A stretch of DNA of 64,000 nucleotides from Treponema sp. (GTDB lineage: Bacteria; Spirochaetota; Spirochaetia; Treponematales; Treponemataceae). The stretch is from assembly GCA_016282835.1 (NCBI GenBank), contig JAEELR010000225.1, positions 62,001-126,000 on the forward strand, read 5' to 3'. A model generated the notes under the pieces. It searched no databases. It had not been told where the DNA came from and saw only the letters and a program-made list of their open reading frames with translations. Numbering within the stretch: the first letter of the stretch is position 1; every line of letters starts with the position of its first letter. Made by a program: the position numbers and the translations under genes. Of this stretch, positions 61,636-64,000 are shown piece after piece.

Positions 61636-62175
61636 ATGAAAATCAGATTATTGTTTTTAAATTTATGTCTCTTAATTTTATTTATTTTTAATAGCTGTAC
61701 AATGTTTGCAAGATATAGTGTTGATGGTGAATGTACAGTCACTACAAAGTGGGTTGAAAATCCAGAAGGTTATTCTGATTATGATGATTTTATGATTAAT
61801 GAGGGGAAAAATTATCTGGCTATAGATATAATCTATGAAACTACAGAATACAGCGTTTCCACAGGATCAAAACTTGAAGATTTTAACTGTAGAATTAAAA
61901 TGCTTCTGCCCTATGGAGAATATGAAAAAGAAGCCAAATTCCAAAAGGATAAAAATGGTAATTATTTTATATCTTTTAGGGTTATTACTTCAATTAGAGA
62001 CAGCGATATGTATAACCCGAAATTTTCTGGACAGTATTCTTTTTACATATATGATGTCTCAATGATGAATATGAATCAACCATATCAGATATATCCTGAA
62101 AGACCATTTAGGGAATATATTCAATTTACTTACCCTGACGGCTCAACCCCAGAAGACTATATAGAGGAGCAATAA
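61636..62175 (+). CDS. hypothetical lipoprotein, paralogue 2
   Basis: Lipobox NSC; conserved ..VDGE..V...W, KLED..C.I, TSI.D..MY, FTYPDG.TP.D; ATG at 61636 preferred because the ORF-caller start lies in the duplication remnant. Confidence 0.75.
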   Translation: MKIRLLFLNLCLLILFIFNSCTMFARYSVDGECTVTTKWVENPEGYSDYDDFMINEGKNYLAIDIIYETTEYSVSTGSKLEDFNCRIKMLLPYGEYEKEAKFQKDKNGNYFISFRVITSIRDSDMYNPKFSGQYSFYIYDVSMMNMNQPYQIYPERPFREYIQFTYPDGSTPEDYIEEQ

Positions 62176-62244
62176 TTATTTCAGCTTTCTGCTTTTCTTC
62201 GCGCTACAACATTTTTGAGTCTCTATTGAAATCGCAAGAGTCTT

Positions 62245-62280
62245 CGGTTTCTGAGCGTAGTCGAAGGGATCGAAACCACC
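62245..62280 (+). repeat. family A-like repeat with inserted CTGAGCGTAGTCGAAGG core
   Basis: cggtttctgagcgtagtcgaagggatcgaaaccacc. Confidence 0.8.
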
Positions 62281-62385
62281 CCACATTCTTTTTATCAAAT
62301 AAATAAAATCCATTATTCCAATTTGAAGCAATTTATAGTATAGTAAATGCGACGTGCAGGTAACTAAGCGTTAAGGAAAGAATGG

Positions 62386-63240
62386 ATGAATAAAATATTA
62401 GAAAAAAGACAGCTGTCTGAGAATGTCTTTTATATGAAATTTGATGCTCCAGACATCGCTAAAAATCGTAAGGCTGGTCAATTTTTAATCGTTCAGGTTG
62501 ATCAGGATTTATCTGAACGCATTCCACTTACAATTGCAGATGCTAATGCCGAAGAAGGCTGGGTTGCAATTGCTTTTCAACCAGTTGGTGCTTCAACTTA
62601 TAAACTTTCATTGCTTAATGAAGGTGACTATTTAGGCGGAGTTTTAGGACCTTTAGGAACTCCAAGTACAATTAGAAAATATGACAGACCTGTAGTTTGT
62701 GTAGGCGGCGGTTTTGGAACAGCTCCTCTTTATCCAATTGTTCAGGCATTAAAAGAAGCAGGAAATAAAGTAATCTTAATCGAAGGAGCCCGCACTAAAG
62801 ATTTACTTATTTTCGTTGACGAAATGAAAGCAGTTTGCGATGAAGTAATTATCTGTACAGATGACGGTACTGCAGGAGAGAAATGCGTTACAACAGTTCC
62901 TCTTGAGCGCCTGTGCCAGAGTGATGTTCCTCCTGCAGAAGTAATTGCAATTGGCCCTCCAATCATGATGAAGTTCTGCGCTTTAACTACACAAAAATAT
63001 AACATCCCTACAACAGTTTCATTAAATACAATTATGATTGACGGAACCGGTATGTGCGGTGGTTGTCGTGTTTCAGTTGGCGGTGAAACAAAATTTGTTT
63101 GTGTTGATGGTCCAGATTTTGACGCTCATAAAGTTGACTGGAACAATATGATGATGCGTATGAAATCCTTCAAAGATTTAGAAACAGAAGCTTATCATAA
63201 GTGTAAAATGGAAGCAGAAGCTGAAAAACTTGCAAAGTAA
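62386..63240 (+). CDS. sulfide/dihydroorotate dehydrogenase-like FAD/NAD-binding protein (NfnA-like)
   Basis: GGGFGTAPLYPIVQAL nucleotide-binding, DGTGMCGGCRVSVGGETKFVCVDGPDFDAHKVDW 2Fe-2S cysteine cluster; NfnB/GltA-like gene follows. Confidence 0.88.
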   Translation: MNKILEKRQLSENVFYMKFDAPDIAKNRKAGQFLIVQVDQDLSERIPLTIADANAEEGWVAIAFQPVGASTYKLSLLNEGDYLGGVLGPLGTPSTIRKYDRPVVCVGGGFGTAPLYPIVQALKEAGNKVILIEGARTKDLLIFVDEMKAVCDEVIICTDDGTAGEKCVTTVPLERLCQSDVPPAEVIAIGPPIMMKFCALTTQKYNIPTTVSLNTIMIDGTGMCGGCRVSVGGETKFVCVDGPDFDAHKVDWNNMMMRMKSFKDLETEAYHKCKMEAEAEKLAK

Positions 63241-63265
63241 TAAGGGGATTATGAGAAAAGCCCAC

Positions 63266-63290
63266 GGTCATTGAGCTTGTCGAAATGACC
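63266..63290 (+). repeat. family A palindromic repeat with alternative arms
   Basis: ggtcattgagcttgtcgaaatgacc; GGTCATT/AATGACC arms fully complementary. Confidence 0.92.
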
Positions 63291-63307
63291 ATTATTGTTG
63301 GAGTAAA

Positions 63308-63625
63308 ATGTCGGCTTATATGTATATTTTGAAGTGCAGTGATAATTCTTATTATGTTGGAAGCACTAAGGATTTACAATTGAGATTTGAACAACATTCT
63401 AATGGAATGGGATCTGAATATACAAAACGGCGTTTACCAGTTGAACTTGTGTATTATGAAGAATGCTTAAGTATAAAAGAGGCATTTCTTAGAGAAAAAC
63501 AGGTTCAAGGTTGGAGTAGAAAAAAAAGAGAGGCTTTGATAAATGGTGATTATAAAAATTTACCTGAATTAGCAAAGTCTAAAAATAACATGGTGGTTTC
63601 GACAGGCTCAACCACCGGGGAGTAA
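63308..63625 (+). CDS. GIY-YIG nuclease family protein
   Basis: MYILKCSDNSYYVGSTKDLQLRFEQHSNG...YTKRRLPVELVYYEE...AFLREKQVQGWSRKKREALI; C-terminus encoded by a dispersed repeat. Confidence 0.92.
   Translation: MSAYMYILKCSDNSYYVGSTKDLQLRFEQHSNGMGSEYTKRRLPVELVYYEECLSIKEAFLREKQVQGWSRKKREALINGDYKNLPELAKSKNNMVVSTGSTTGE
63592..63616 (-). repeat. family A palindromic repeat at the 3' end of the GIY-YIG CDS
   Basis: ggtggtttcgacaggctcaaccacc, exact reverse complement of the 25-mer at 55817-55841. Confidence 0.95.
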
Positions 63626-63628
63626 ATT

Positions 63629-64000
63629 ATGTCAGACGCAGTAAAAATATTAGATGAATTAAAAGCAAAAGGCGAACTTACAAATAAAGACCGCATGGCT
63701 ATTCCACAGCAGGAAATGCCAACCCGCGAGCCATTAGTTCGTGCCCGCCAGATGGATGAAGTTGCTCTGGGTTATACAAAAGAACAGGCAATTGTAGAAG
63801 CAAACCGCTGTCTTCAGTGTAAAAATCAGCCTTGTGTTTCAGGCTGTCCTGTAAATGTACGCATTCCTGATTTTATCGCAGAAGTTGCAAAGGGTGAATT
63901 CAAGAAAGCTGTTGATGTAATCAAGACAACAAATCTTTTGCCTGCAATCTGTGGTCGTGTTTGTCCTCAGGAAAAGCAGTGCCAGGCTCAGTGTACTGTA
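63629..64000 (+). CDS. NfnB/GltA-like glutamate synthase small-subunit family protein, truncated by window end
   Basis: MSDAVKILDELKAKGELTNKDRMAIPQQEMPTREP...CLQCKNQPCVSGCPVNVRIPDFI...CGRVCPQEKQCQAQC. Confidence 0.9.
   Translation, partial: MSDAVKILDELKAKGELTNKDRMAIPQQEMPTREPLVRARQMDEVALGYTKEQAIVEANRCLQCKNQPCVSGCPVNVRIPDFIAEVAKGEFKKAVDVIKTTNLLPAICGRVCPQEKQCQAQCTV

Noticed and set aside
1-64000. tRNA, rRNA or prophage genes
   Set aside because: None recognised by eye on either strand; a tRNAscan-SE/Infernal run would be decisive.

Overview
The window looks like a 64 kb stretch of AT-rich spirochaete chromosome. A host-associated Treponema is my inference from gene content and the many lipoproteins; no taxonomic search was possible. 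I see no rRNA, tRNA, CRISPR array, prophage or classical transposase. Ordinary content: two ABC exporter half-transporters, MATE pumps, an ECF-type transporter fused as A-A-T, hisG/hisB, an Lrp-type regulator and aminotransferase, FtsK, patatin and esterase genes, a sugar ABC operon, a TetR-RlmL-like pair, aspS, a PurH-like formyltransferase, a MinD/FlhG-like ATPase, lgt, and an NfnA/NfnB-like pair cut by the window end. Accessory content: a 2117-aa Ig-like surface protein, two modular GH18 chitinase lipoproteins, an M30-like metallopeptidase, and a second zincin-type lipoprotein split by a frameshift at an A5 run and followed by tandem paralogous lipoproteins. The most notable signal is a set of dispersed intergenic repeats. 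The main family is a roughly 25-bp palindrome, GGTGGTTGAG-N4..12-TCGAAACCACC, with a variable centre and one copy with compensated arm changes. Copies form the C-terminal codons of two genes. Two copies in opposite orientation flank a small GIY-YIG endonuclease gene that interrupts the NfnA/NfnB-like pair. This suggests, as a hypothesis only, a nuclease-linked REPIN-like mobile repeat system.
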